Both the position numbers and the translations under genes were made by a program. Positions 6,242 through 13,068 of a stretch of DNA of 30,120 nucleotides are shown piece by piece. How positions within the stretch are numbered: the first letter of the stretch is position 1; every line of letters starts with the position of its first letter. The notes beneath the pieces are model-generated. The model saw nothing but the letters and a program-made list of their open reading frames with translations. It searched no databases and was not told the DNA's origin. This stretch comes from a virus: IMG/VR virus record IMGVR_UViG_3300025286_000088, positions 1 through 30,120 of that record; one strand, written 5' to 3'.

Positions 6242-7102
6242 CTATCGGATGAACACCGGCTCCTCGACCACGCCATCATACACTGTGTTGACCGACACCG
6301 AGGAGTGTAGAATCAGATCAGCCGAGTCGATATCCCCGTCGTCTCCAATCCTGACGTCCTCTAGGATCACCCGCCCGATCTCAAAATAGTCTGCATTGAA
6401 GGCGCCCGTCCATGCCCTTACGCCGTCCAGTATCATCGTGTCGATGATCACGTCGCCGCCCGTGGTAGTCTGTCGGAGGATGATGCGGTCAACGACCATG
6501 TCCTTCGCGATGTAGCTGGTGGCCCCTCTGCCCGAGCCGATCACCACGTCGTTGGTGGTACTGCTCATCGTGGGGCTGAACGTATGGCCCGCCGCTACTA
6601 CCGAGGACGTGGCGTGGAGCGAGTAGATGTCACCATTGGCCCAGTCCATCGTCGGGAACTCGGAATTTCGGATTATCAGGGTGTCGATGGTTATCACGTC
6701 GGATGTCGATGTCCCCGAGAGTTGGAACGCATCGGCAATGCCGGACTTGCCCAACGACACATTGGTGAAGCTGATCACGTCGATCCTGATGCCCGCTGGC
6801 ATGTTAATTTCCAGCGTCTGGCTGCGATCTGTGGGGAACTCGGCGTCCACCACCCTAGACCCGATCATCGAAGGGGCATCATAGGACGCCCCGACCATCG
6901 GCCAGATAATCTCCTGGTCGCCTGACGAAATGAGCAAAAACGTCGCCGCCAGGAATCCCAGCACAACCGTGGACAGTGATGCAACGATGAGCTTCCCGCC
7001 ACCGAGATATAGTCCTCCAGGCAGCGGGAGCCTGAGCCGGGATATCCCAGGGATTTTGAGGGTCAGCCCTGGCATCGAGAACCGAAACTTTTTCTCATTC
7101 AT
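6242..7102 (-). CDS. Membrane-anchored beta-repeat protein, unknown
   Basis: Protein of 286 residues. A basic N-terminus is followed by one hydrophobic helix at about 37-58 (LIVASLSTVVLGFLAATFLLI); the rest is probably exported. The exported part carries recurring strand units such as VITIDTLIIRNSEF, VVDRIILRQTT, VIIDTMILDGV, IGRVILEDVRI and SADLILHSSV, which look like a beta-solenoid. It overlaps the upstream membrane-protein gene by 8 bases. No peptidase, amidase or muramidase motif is visible. It could be an envelope-disrupting or host-surface protein; I do not recognise the family. Confidence 0.7.
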   Translation of the reverse strand: MNEKKFRFSMPGLTLKIPGISRLRLPLPGGLYLGGGKLIVASLSTVVLGFLAATFLLISSGDQEIIWPMVGASYDAPSMIGSRVVDAEFPTDRSQTLEINMPAGIRIDVISFTNVSLGKSGIADAFQLSGTSTSDVITIDTLIIRNSEFPTMDWANGDIYSLHATSSVVAAGHTFSPTMSSTTNDVVIGSGRGATSYIAKDMVVDRIILRQTTTGGDVIIDTMILDGVRAWTGAFNADYFEIGRVILEDVRIGDDGDIDSADLILHSSVSVNTVYDGVVEEPVFIR

Positions 7103-7409
7103 CTGGCTTCATCCGTCCCTTAATTTCATCACTCATAAGGCCCACGATTACGCCTGCGGCACTGGTCACGGGCAGCGCAAATATGGAGAAGGCCACGAGT
7201 ATGATATCGAGATGCGGCGCTATCTCCGCAGGCTTGGAGGTGGTCTTCCAAACGATCAGCACTCCCAATGTTACGAAAGCCAGAAACAACGGCCCGACCA
7301 ACACAATAGTTAGAAATTGTGTCCCAGTTAGCGTAGTTTTAGTGCGTGCTTCTAATTCGGCAATCCGCTGCCGGGACTCTTCAAGTTCCTGTTGAGGATC
7401 AGTCGCCAC
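7095..7409 (-). CDS. Coiled-coil membrane protein, holin-like
   Basis: Protein of 104 residues. A heptad-rich N-terminus (QQELEESRQRIAELEAR) precedes two hydrophobic helices (FLTIVLVGPLFLAFVTLGVLIV, about 32-53, and IILVAFSIFALPVTSAAGVIVGLM, about 69-92) and a charged tail. The start is GTG at 7409, overlapping the upstream gene by 11 bases, with a weak ribosome site. The topology resembles holins or antiholins. With the 57- and 286-residue proteins it forms a membrane-protein block where the lysis cassette would be expected. Confidence 0.7.
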   Translation of the reverse strand: MATDPQQELEESRQRIAELEARTKTTLTGTQFLTIVLVGPLFLAFVTLGVLIVWKTTSKPAEIAPHLDIILVAFSIFALPVTSAAGVIVGLMSDEIKGRMKPDE

Positions 7410-7767
7410 TGATGCGGAACCATACCACTACCATAGCAGCCCCCGCTGCAGCGGGATCAACATCATCGCGATGGAAGACCACTAAGTCTCGCAACACGTC
7501 CGACCACAGCAAGACGTACCCTTCCTCCTCGACCCTCCGCACCAGTTCTCTCATCTCATCGTCACGTTGGCATGGGTGCGGGAAGACTGGCTCGCACCGC
7601 TGCTGAATGAGGTGGCGGAGTATCTCCGGCTTGTGTTGGCGTAGGTCTGATTGGAATTCCTGTGGCACGGAACCCGGCGCACATCGAACATTGAAGCCGG
7701 TAGGTGTTAGCTCGAACTTCGCCCCGGTTCGCTGGACTTTATCTATCAGATCAGATGCTACGGACAT
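7399..7767 (-). CDS. TubC N-terminal docking domain-like protein
   Basis: Protein of 122 residues. Residues 1 to about 53 match the TubC_N pattern: an amphipathic helix (DLIDKVQRTGAKFEL), a short hairpin (TPTGFNVRCAP), then a helix (FQSDLRQHKPEILRHL). In biosynthetic enzymes this fold docks subunits; similar domains occur alone in phage and plasmid proteins with unknown roles. The C-terminal part (DEMRELVRRVEEEGYVLLWS...AAMVVVWF) is alpha/beta. The ATG at 7767 is two bases after the previous stop, with a weak ribosome site. Confidence 0.65.
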   Translation of the reverse strand: MSVASDLIDKVQRTGAKFELTPTGFNVRCAPGSVPQEFQSDLRQHKPEILRHLIQQRCEPVFPHPCQRDDEMRELVRRVEEEGYVLLWSDVLRDLVVFHRDDVDPAAAGAAMVVVWFRISGD

Positions 7768-7769
7768 CT

Positions 7770-7916
7770 CTAGAACTCAAGAACCTCTTCGTTAGATAAG
7801 TTATGTATTTCACTGTCATTACTGACATCACTGTCATGGCCATCGACCCTGATCGAGGCTATCAGCCCCCCGCCCAGCGCCTCAGCGGTCTTCAGCATGA
7901 ACTGCTCGTCTATCAT
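7770..7916 (-). CDS. Small acidic protein (48 residues)
   Basis: The product has a Gly-rich helix (LKTAEALGGGLIASIRVDG) and an acidic, Asn/Ser-rich second half ending in NLSNEEVLEF. It fills the gap between two genes with only 2-3 spare bases on either side, which is the main support. The AGAGG before the ATG is too close to be a normal ribosome site, so coupling to the upstream gene is assumed. No family recognised. Confidence 0.5.
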   Translation of the reverse strand: MIDEQFMLKTAEALGGGLIASIRVDGHDSDVSNDSEIHNLSNEEVLEF

Positions 7917-7919
7917 CCT

Positions 7920-8693
7920 CTAACTAACCGCTACCGCATGACGATTTACACTAGTAATAACCAGCAACGCCTCCGACCCATGTGTGTTCGTGAACGTAGA
8001 CCTTACCAGGTATGTGGAGCCGCCTGAGACAGCTTTCATGCCCTGTTGATTGGCTTGTACCGCGGCCCCAGTACCAACAGCACCAGTCTGCGCAGAACCT
8101 TGTGCAGTGCCGTCAATCAGCAGAACTGCCGAATATGATGAACTTCCACTTTGCCCTGTGAAAATCCAATTTGTTGAGGCCACCAGAGCCACATCTACAG
8201 ACGGAGTAATCCCAACCTCTAAATAAGTGTTTGCGCCTGCGGCAACTACAGTAGCATAACCGATAGAGGTTGAACCACCACTTGAAGAGCCGCCAGAAGC
8301 GTTGATAGTAGGCGTCAAATCACCCATATCATGCCCGTGATTGCCAGCCGCCGCCTTGACCGACGTTGTTCCCAGGCTTCGCAAACTGGCAGTCCCCGCC
8401 GAGGCGTCTGCCGCTGTCAGGTTGACGACGGACGAGCCGTACCAGAGGATGTCGTTCCCGTTCCGCTGAAGCTCGCCAGCGGCGTCAGGATTGGCGCTCT
8501 GGTCGGCAAACGTGAGAGTTGCCAGGGCCGCGAGAGTTAGACCCGACATGCTCGACGCGCCGAATCCAGCCGCTCCGGTGTGGGTGTGGGTGCTGAGAAC
8601 GAGCATATTGTCGCGCACGTCGGTGTTGAGGCTAGACGCCGTGACGATGCCTGAACTAATAGCTGACCAATCTCTCGGTGCAGTCCAGCCCAT
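7920..8693 (-). CDS. Tail adhesin / receptor-binding-like protein, longer paralog
   Basis: Protein of 257 residues. The first ~118 residues are plainly related to the 118-residue protein encoded at 8853-9209 (shared LNT-x-VRDN-x-LVLSTHxHxGAAG, LQRNGN and AAAGNHxH). The rest is a Gly/Ser-rich stretch (GGSSSGGSTSIGYATVV) followed by a beta-rich domain. The ATG at 8693 has AGGAGAG upstream. A 60-base count gives about 65% GC in the N-terminal coding part (8401-8460) but 47% in the C-terminal part (8161-8220), suggesting an exchanged tip domain. Probably a tail-tip or decorating adhesin. Confidence 0.7.
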   Translation of the reverse strand: MGWTAPRDWSAISSGIVTASSLNTDVRDNMLVLSTHTHTGAAGFGASSMSGLTLAALATLTFADQSANPDAAGELQRNGNDILWYGSSVVNLTAADASAGTASLRSLGTTSVKAAAGNHGHDMGDLTPTINASGGSSSGGSTSIGYATVVAAGANTYLEVGITPSVDVALVASTNWIFTGQSGSSSYSAVLLIDGTAQGSAQTGAVGTGAAVQANQQGMKAVSGGSTYLVRSTFTNTHGSEALLVITSVNRHAVAVS

Positions 8694-8702
8694 ATTTCTC
8701 TC

Positions 8703-8840
8703 CTACTGTATCGGGAACCGGAACGGGAACTCGTAGATGAAACCGTGGGATACGATTCGGCTGATTAGCATGAGGGCCGGAGGCGGTGGTCGCTTCGCCT
8801 GCCGGATCATCGGTCGGGCCGTGACTGTCGTCATACTCAT
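8703..8840 (-). CDS. Small basic, Pro-rich peptide between the adhesin genes
   Basis: A 45-residue frame with the ATG at 8840 (AGAGG nine bases upstream) that ends 9 bases before the next start, so it fills the gap exactly. The product has a basic Pro-rich segment (RQAKRPPPPALML) and an aromatic end (YEFPFRFPIQ). A competing GTG frame in the same gap (8656-8850, 64 residues) runs into the next gene and is less likely. One of the two may be translated; the evidence is modest. Confidence 0.45.
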   Translation of the reverse strand: MSMTTVTARPMIRQAKRPPPPALMLISRIVSHGFIYEFPFRFPIQ

Positions 8841-8852
8841 TCAGCGGCACCT

Positions 8853-9209
8853 CTATACATGGGTATGGTTACCAGCCGCTGCCTGGGTCGAGCCTGTGCC
8901 AAGAGTCCGGTGGGACGCAGTCCCGGCCACTGCGTCAGCGTAGAGGCCGACCAGCACGGCCCCATAATACACCAGATTGTTCCCGTTGCGCTGGAGACGT
9001 CCCGCCGTCGATGGATTGCCCGACTGGTCTGCGAGTACCGGTACCGCCAGGGCCGACAGGGAGACCCCTGAGAGCGTCGAGGAACCCATGCCAGCCGCGC
9101 CAGAGTGGGCATGTGTCGATAGCACCAGCAGATTGTCGCGGATGTGAGTGTTGAGGTCGCCAGCAACCGCCATCGTACTCGTCCAGCTTTTCGGTGTAGT
9201 CCAAGCCAT
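8853..9209 (-). CDS. Tail adhesin-like protein, short paralog
   Basis: Protein of 118 residues, beginning MAWTTPKSWTSTMAV and ending AAAGNHTHV. It matches the N-terminal module of the protein at 7920-8693 almost throughout and stops just where that protein continues into its extra domain. The His-x-His motifs (THAH, NHTH) recall metal-binding trimeric fibre segments. The ATG at 9209 lies one base after the upstream stop, with no strong ribosome site. It probably arose by duplication; the two may build mixed or alternative tail tips. Confidence 0.7.
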   Translation of the reverse strand: MAWTTPKSWTSTMAVAGDLNTHIRDNLLVLSTHAHSGAAGMGSSTLSGVSLSALAVPVLADQSGNPSTAGRLQRNGNNLVYYGAVLVGLYADAVAGTASHRTLGTGSTQAAAGNHTHV

Positions 9210-9210
9210 G

Positions 9211-10764
9211 TCAGAATGCCGGTATCGTGGACGTACCGAGGACGCTCGTCCCCAGCACCCAGAATTGAGAATAGCCGCCGGACGCTGGCGAGAGCTTCCA
9301 GGTCACGATGTGTTCCTTGCCGCCGTCCCCGACCTTGTGCCTCTCATGCTCGATGAAGAAATCCCCGCTGATGCCCAGGGCTGCATCGTTGGTTGCGGTG
9401 ACGGTGATCCGCTCCGATAGGTCACGATTCAAGACCTGCCCGATATTTCCTTGAGTCGCTGCCGGAATCGTCATCGTCAGAATCTCGATGGGCGAACCGT
9501 AGATCGCCATCTGATAGTCGCACCAGTCCTGAGCCTCGGAGGTCGTCGGGATGAACTTGGTCTTCGCCACATATTTACGTTCCCCGTAAATCCCCTGCGA
9601 GGTGGTGTCGATGGCCCTGACGATGCACGGGTTTTTGGTGGATACTGCCGTCCCTCTGGCCTGGAGCTTGGTCAGGTAACCACTCGATCCGGTGGCTGAG
9701 TTGGTCAACGTGATTGCCATCCGTTCAGCGGTCTTGGCCTGGGTCACGGTAATATCAGATGTCAGGTTCGTACCGCCACCACCGGATGCCGAGTTGAGGA
9801 GGTAATCCGTCGTCGCTGCCGGAGTCGTCCAGGCATCGACCTCCATCGCATTATTCGCTGCGTCAGGGTTCGGAAATTCGGCCTCAAATGTCTTGGCCTC
9901 ACCGGGAGCCAGGGTGGGCGAATCCGAACCGGTCTCAGGATGCGTCCAGAGTACAGCGACCGAGGCCGTGTCAAACTTTCTGGCCGTTGCCTCGACGTGA
10001 TTGATGATCGTAGTAAGCGGGTCTGTCTGGGATAGCGACACGTAGCTGTGCGTGGCACCGGATGCGTCGGAGAAGGTAGCCTGGGAGGTCGTGGACGCCG
10101 TCTCGGTTAGCCGGTGAAACCGATTCTCAAATGCCACCTGGCCGCTCTTGGATTCCTTAATAAATCCGGCCTCAGCTTCTTCGACTAACCGAAGAGCATC
10201 GATGACCTTCTTCCGCGACATCCAGAACCGGCTGATCGTGGTCTGCCCGGTGTCCAGGTCACGATCCGCTGCTTCCGTCCAGCCCACGTCGTCGAGAATA
10301 TCCCCCACGGCCTGATCCGTCCGGCGGTTGGTCTGAGATGCAAGCTGCGTCTCAAACTGGTTGAGATAGCCCAATATACCAAATGCCACTAAAGTACAGG
10401 TCTTGACCCCCAGGGTCGATGGGGCAGGCAGGATGCGATCCAGCTTCCCCTGCCATCTGACGCCATCGTTGAACGCGAGCGGGAACGTGTACGGGAAGCT
10501 CCCGCTCCCGGCCTGGAGCCGCACGGTACGCCCCGGCAGGATTTTGCCAGTCAGGGCCGAGGAGGTATTGGACGGAGAGTACTTGCCAGCAGTGTTGACC
10601 AGGGTAGCCGTGAGCTTACCGGCTATCGACCGACCGAGAAGGGCCGAGGCGTAGTCCCGCCCCCGCTCCCATGCAATCGACAGGGTATCGCTGGTCACGT
10701 CATCGTTCGCGTCAGTGAAGTCGCCGTCGTTGTTCCAATCGACGAGGAGGGTGTAACTAGGCAC
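9211..10764 (-). CDS. Large tail hub / baseplate-like protein
   Basis: Protein of 517 residues. The N-terminus (YTLLVDWNNDGDFTDANDDVT) carries an acidic repeat like a Ca-binding loop, followed by a domain with WERGRDYASALLGRS and a beta-rich stretch (WQGKLDRILPAPS), then TDQAVGDILDDVGW. A C-terminal segment reads YGSPIEILTMTIPAATQG. This organisation resembles phage tail proteins that start with 'DWNNDGDF', found in the tip region of siphoviruses. The start is GTG at 10764, overlapping the upstream gene by 8 bases. No catalytic peptidoglycan motif is visible. Hub assignment is by position and size. Confidence 0.7.
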   Translation of the reverse strand: MPSYTLLVDWNNDGDFTDANDDVTSDTLSIAWERGRDYASALLGRSIAGKLTATLVNTAGKYSPSNTSSALTGKILPGRTVRLQAGSGSFPYTFPLAFNDGVRWQGKLDRILPAPSTLGVKTCTLVAFGILGYLNQFETQLASQTNRRTDQAVGDILDDVGWTEAADRDLDTGQTTISRFWMSRKKVIDALRLVEEAEAGFIKESKSGQVAFENRFHRLTETASTTSQATFSDASGATHSYVSLSQTDPLTTIINHVEATARKFDTASVAVLWTHPETGSDSPTLAPGEAKTFEAEFPNPDAANNAMEVDAWTTPAATTDYLLNSASGGGGTNLTSDITVTQAKTAERMAITLTNSATGSSGYLTKLQARGTAVSTKNPCIVRAIDTTSQGIYGERKYVAKTKFIPTTSEAQDWCDYQMAIYGSPIEILTMTIPAATQGNIGQVLNRDLSERITVTATNDAALGISGDFFIEHERHKVGDGGKEHIVTWKLSPASGGYSQFWVLGTSVLGTSTIPAF

Positions 10765-10942
10765 CGACTCTGTCCGTGATAATTTCGACGGGGCCAGCCC
10801 CGTTTTTCATCTCGTCCAGTTCGGCTACCAGTTCGTCCCGCTGTCGCTCGGCCATGATCCGTCGGAGTTGCTCTGCCGCCAGCGGGTTGTGGTTCAGGAG
10901 CGCCTGGAGGTCTTCGTCAGTAATCTGCAAATTGGGTGCCAT
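10757..10942 (-). CDS. Small charged helical tail-region protein
   Basis: Protein of 61 residues, mostly helix with dense charge (DEDLQALLNHNPLAAEQLRR, AERQRDELVAELDEMKNG), a probable coiled coil. The ATG at 10942 has GGGAGCG upstream and directly follows the previous gene's stop. Related small helical proteins often sit between fibre and hub genes; the role is unknown. Confidence 0.65.
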   Translation of the reverse strand: MAPNLQITDEDLQALLNHNPLAAEQLRRIMAERQRDELVAELDEMKNGAGPVEIITDRVGA

Positions 10943-11140
10943 CTATGAGTCGCTCCCGTCCCATGCAGCCAGGTCAGCCCCGACGGTCGTAGCATCGGCC
11001 TTCACCGCGTCCATCTGCGCGGTCTTGGCTGTGTCCTTCCAGTTCTCGGCCTCCTGCCGATAGCGGTTCAGGCCGTTGATCGCCGCATTAACTGCGTCCC
11101 GCTTGACCACTAATATCGCCAGAGCCTGGTCGTTGTCCAT
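10943..11140 (-). CDS. Small helical tail-region protein
   Basis: Protein of 65 residues: an Ala-rich amphipathic helix (DQALAILVVKRDAVNAAING) and a second charged helix (RYRQEAENWKDTAKTAQMD). The ATG at 11140 has AGGAG seven bases upstream, two bases after the fibre stop. No family recognised; position suggests a tail tip or fibre accessory. Confidence 0.65.
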   Translation of the reverse strand: MDNDQALAILVVKRDAVNAAINGLNRYRQEAENWKDTAKTAQMDAVKADATTVGADLAAWDGSDS

Positions 11141-11142
11141 GT

Positions 11143-13059
11143 CTATACTCCTATCGCGGCCTCTATCCGGGCCAATCGCTCGTTCGTCGCCTCGTTCTGG
11201 GCGTCCATACGCTGCCGATTTTGGAACACTGCCGACATAGAAAATTCAAAATCTCGACCCAGAACAGTGAAGACTTCGGGGTCGCCCTCATTGTTTACAG
11301 TCCGCTCGATTACACCGACGCGCTCCATGTAGTCGAGAGCGCCGGGTTCGCGCAGGGCCATCGCCCGATAGTCCTCCACGTCGTCGTGCCACTCGACCAG
11401 CCCGCAACACGTAAAGATCTCGGCCTCATGCCTGCCACACGTACCGCAGACATAGTCAAATGTACCAGTCGGATGAGTGGCGTTATAGGACATAACGGGA
11501 GGCGAGGCGTCCGTTACACGGAATACGTCGTCCGTGCCGAGAGCCGTGCCTCTCGTCAACACCAGCAAACTTGCGCTAACGTCGATGCCCATGCGGAAGG
11601 TGTGGTTGGAACCCTCTATCCACTCAAAAAACCCGTCCCCTGACGATGAACCGGCGACCTTCACCTGTACCCTCGCGCCATAACCTGATGCGTCATTTGT
11701 GTTCTGACATCGAATTGTCTGCTCCCCGCTCGTCGGGGCAGCATGTAGGAGGTTCGCCGCCGTCCAGTCGTTGCCGGACGCGCCAACGTTCAGGAGGGTG
11801 CCAGTGGAGTTGAGGTCTATGTCGCCGTCGAACCGGGAAACGCCAGCGTCAACTACGAGAGCATAATTATTTGTAGCTCCCGACATGGGGGCAGCTATCC
11901 ACACCGTAGAAGCATCGGTTGTAGTACCACCACCAGCGGTTGTGACCGCATTTCCTTTGACCCGCAACTGGCCCATATCTGTGTGGGTGCCGCTTGCCGC
12001 CTCTATAACCGTTCCCTCGATGTTAACAACAAATCCAATGTCACTAGGATCGGGAGTGACGGCAGTCAACACCGCCAATCCTGCTGCATCAAAACCGTTA
12101 GCTCCCGTGATGGAGCCGCCAATTATGACACCCGAAGACCCTGACGCACTCCGCAGGAGACCAATAGTACCTGTGCCTGCATCTGCATGAAATAGGTTAT
12201 CTGCTGCATCCGATTCAATGACAACATCAACATTAGCCTGAGAATCGTTTAGCCGTATGGCAGAACCAGCGGCAGCGTTCAGCGAGAGATTGCCTGACGA
12301 GGTACTGATCGACTGAGAACCGGTAAATGTGAGGTCGCCATCAACCGTCAGCGTTGACCCGTCAAACGTGAGGTTCCCTTCTGCCGTGATCGCGCTTGCC
12401 CCGTTGCCGGTCAGGACGGCATTGCTGGTCAGGGTCGATACGCCCGTGCCACCGTATGCCACTCCTACATCTGTCCCCTGCCATACGCCAGTGGCGATGG
12501 TTCCGACGCTGGTCAGGCTGGATGCCGTGACGCCACTGGCAAGGGTTGATCCCGTCAAGCTTCCGGCAGCAGCAGCAGCCGGTGCGGCCCACTTCACGCC
12601 CGTCGTCTCGCCCGAATCAGCCGTCATTACGTGGGTGTTAGTACCGACACCAAGCATCTGAGGATTACCGGAGCCGTCGCCGATCAGCAGATGGCCCTTG
12701 GTACTCATATCGACAGCCCCGATAGCAGAGGTGCCGTTACCGATCAGGACTCCGTTGGCGGTCAGAGTGCTGACACCCGTCCCTCCATAAGCCACCCCGA
12801 CATCCGTGCCCTGCCAGACCCCTGTCGTGACCGTTCCCAGCCCGGTGATAAACGTGGTGGCCTGCCAGTCCGGCTTGCCTGACGTGACTCGCAGCACATC
12901 GTTCGTCGAGCCGATTCCAAGCCTGAGAAGCTGAGCGGTCGTATCGGCATAAACTATGTCGCCCACGGCCTGGTTCGCGACAACGTGCGTCCCGATCCCC
13001 TCCCACTCGGCCTGAGTCAGTTCGGTGCCGACGCTGCCGTGCTTCAGTTCGTTCGCCAT
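11143..13059 (-). CDS. Tail fibre with YGGTG repeats
   Basis: Protein of 638 residues. A Gly/Thr/Ser-rich beta fibre carries two ~42-residue repeats (residues 73-114 and 184-225) sharing GVWQGTDVGVAYGGTG, a motif typical of phage fibres. The middle is beta-rich with SNGNLSLNAAAG-like strands. At the C-terminus there is a Cys motif (Cys538, Cys541, Cys551, Cys552), an Asp/Glu-rich helical part and a final coiled coil (QNEATNERLARIEAAI). The ATG at 13059 has GAGGAG upstream. GC is mosaic: 67% at 12481-12540 but 38% at 12181-12240. No S74-type chaperone motif was seen. Confidence 0.8.
   Translation of the reverse strand: MANELKHGSVGTELTQAEWEGIGTHVVANQAVGDIVYADTTAQLLRLGIGSTNDVLRVTSGKPDWQATTFITGLGTVTTGVWQGTDVGVAYGGTGVSTLTANGVLIGNGTSAIGAVDMSTKGHLLIGDGSGNPQMLGVGTNTHVMTADSGETTGVKWAAPAAAAAGSLTGSTLASGVTASSLTSVGTIATGVWQGTDVGVAYGGTGVSTLTSNAVLTGNGASAITAEGNLTFDGSTLTVDGDLTFTGSQSISTSSGNLSLNAAAGSAIRLNDSQANVDVVIESDAADNLFHADAGTGTIGLLRSASGSSGVIIGGSITGANGFDAAGLAVLTAVTPDPSDIGFVVNIEGTVIEAASGTHTDMGQLRVKGNAVTTAGGGTTTDASTVWIAAPMSGATNNYALVVDAGVSRFDGDIDLNSTGTLLNVGASGNDWTAANLLHAAPTSGEQTIRCQNTNDASGYGARVQVKVAGSSSGDGFFEWIEGSNHTFRMGIDVSASLLVLTRGTALGTDDVFRVTDASPPVMSYNATHPTGTFDYVCGTCGRHEAEIFTCCGLVEWHDDVEDYRAMALREPGALDYMERVGVIERTVNNEGDPEVFTVLGRDFEFSMSAVFQNRQRMDAQNEATNERLARIEAAIGV
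12385..12510 (-). repeat. Fibre internal repeat B
   Basis: This encodes residues 184-225 of the fibre, the second copy of the repeat whose first copy is coded at 12718-12843. The proteins are nearly identical in the core, but the DNA differs at many third positions, so the copies have been kept by protein selection and not by recent duplication. Confidence 0.75.
12718..12843 (-). repeat. Fibre internal repeat A
   Basis: This encodes residues 73-114 of the fibre, 111 residues before the second copy. Core motif GVWQGTDVGVAYGGTG. Confidence 0.75.
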
Positions 13060-13068
13060 GCTACTCCT

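Noticed and set aside
5964-6389. Plus-strand open frame of 141 codons in the control region
   Set aside because: It runs through the terminator hairpin and the antisense of two minus-strand genes; no ribosome site and no recognisable domain.
8656-8850. GTG frame of 64 codons in the gap between the adhesin genes
   Set aside because: It overlaps the next gene by 38 bases, while a 45-residue frame with a better-placed ribosome site fills the gap exactly.
9211-10764. Peptidoglycan hydrolase domain in the large tail protein
   Set aside because: No lysozyme, NlpC/P60, M23 or amidase active-site pattern could be found.
11143-11500. S74-type intramolecular chaperone at the fibre C-terminus
   Set aside because: The C-terminal sequence has a Cys motif and coiled coil but lacks the Ser/Lys catalytic pattern and layout of peptidase S74 domains.
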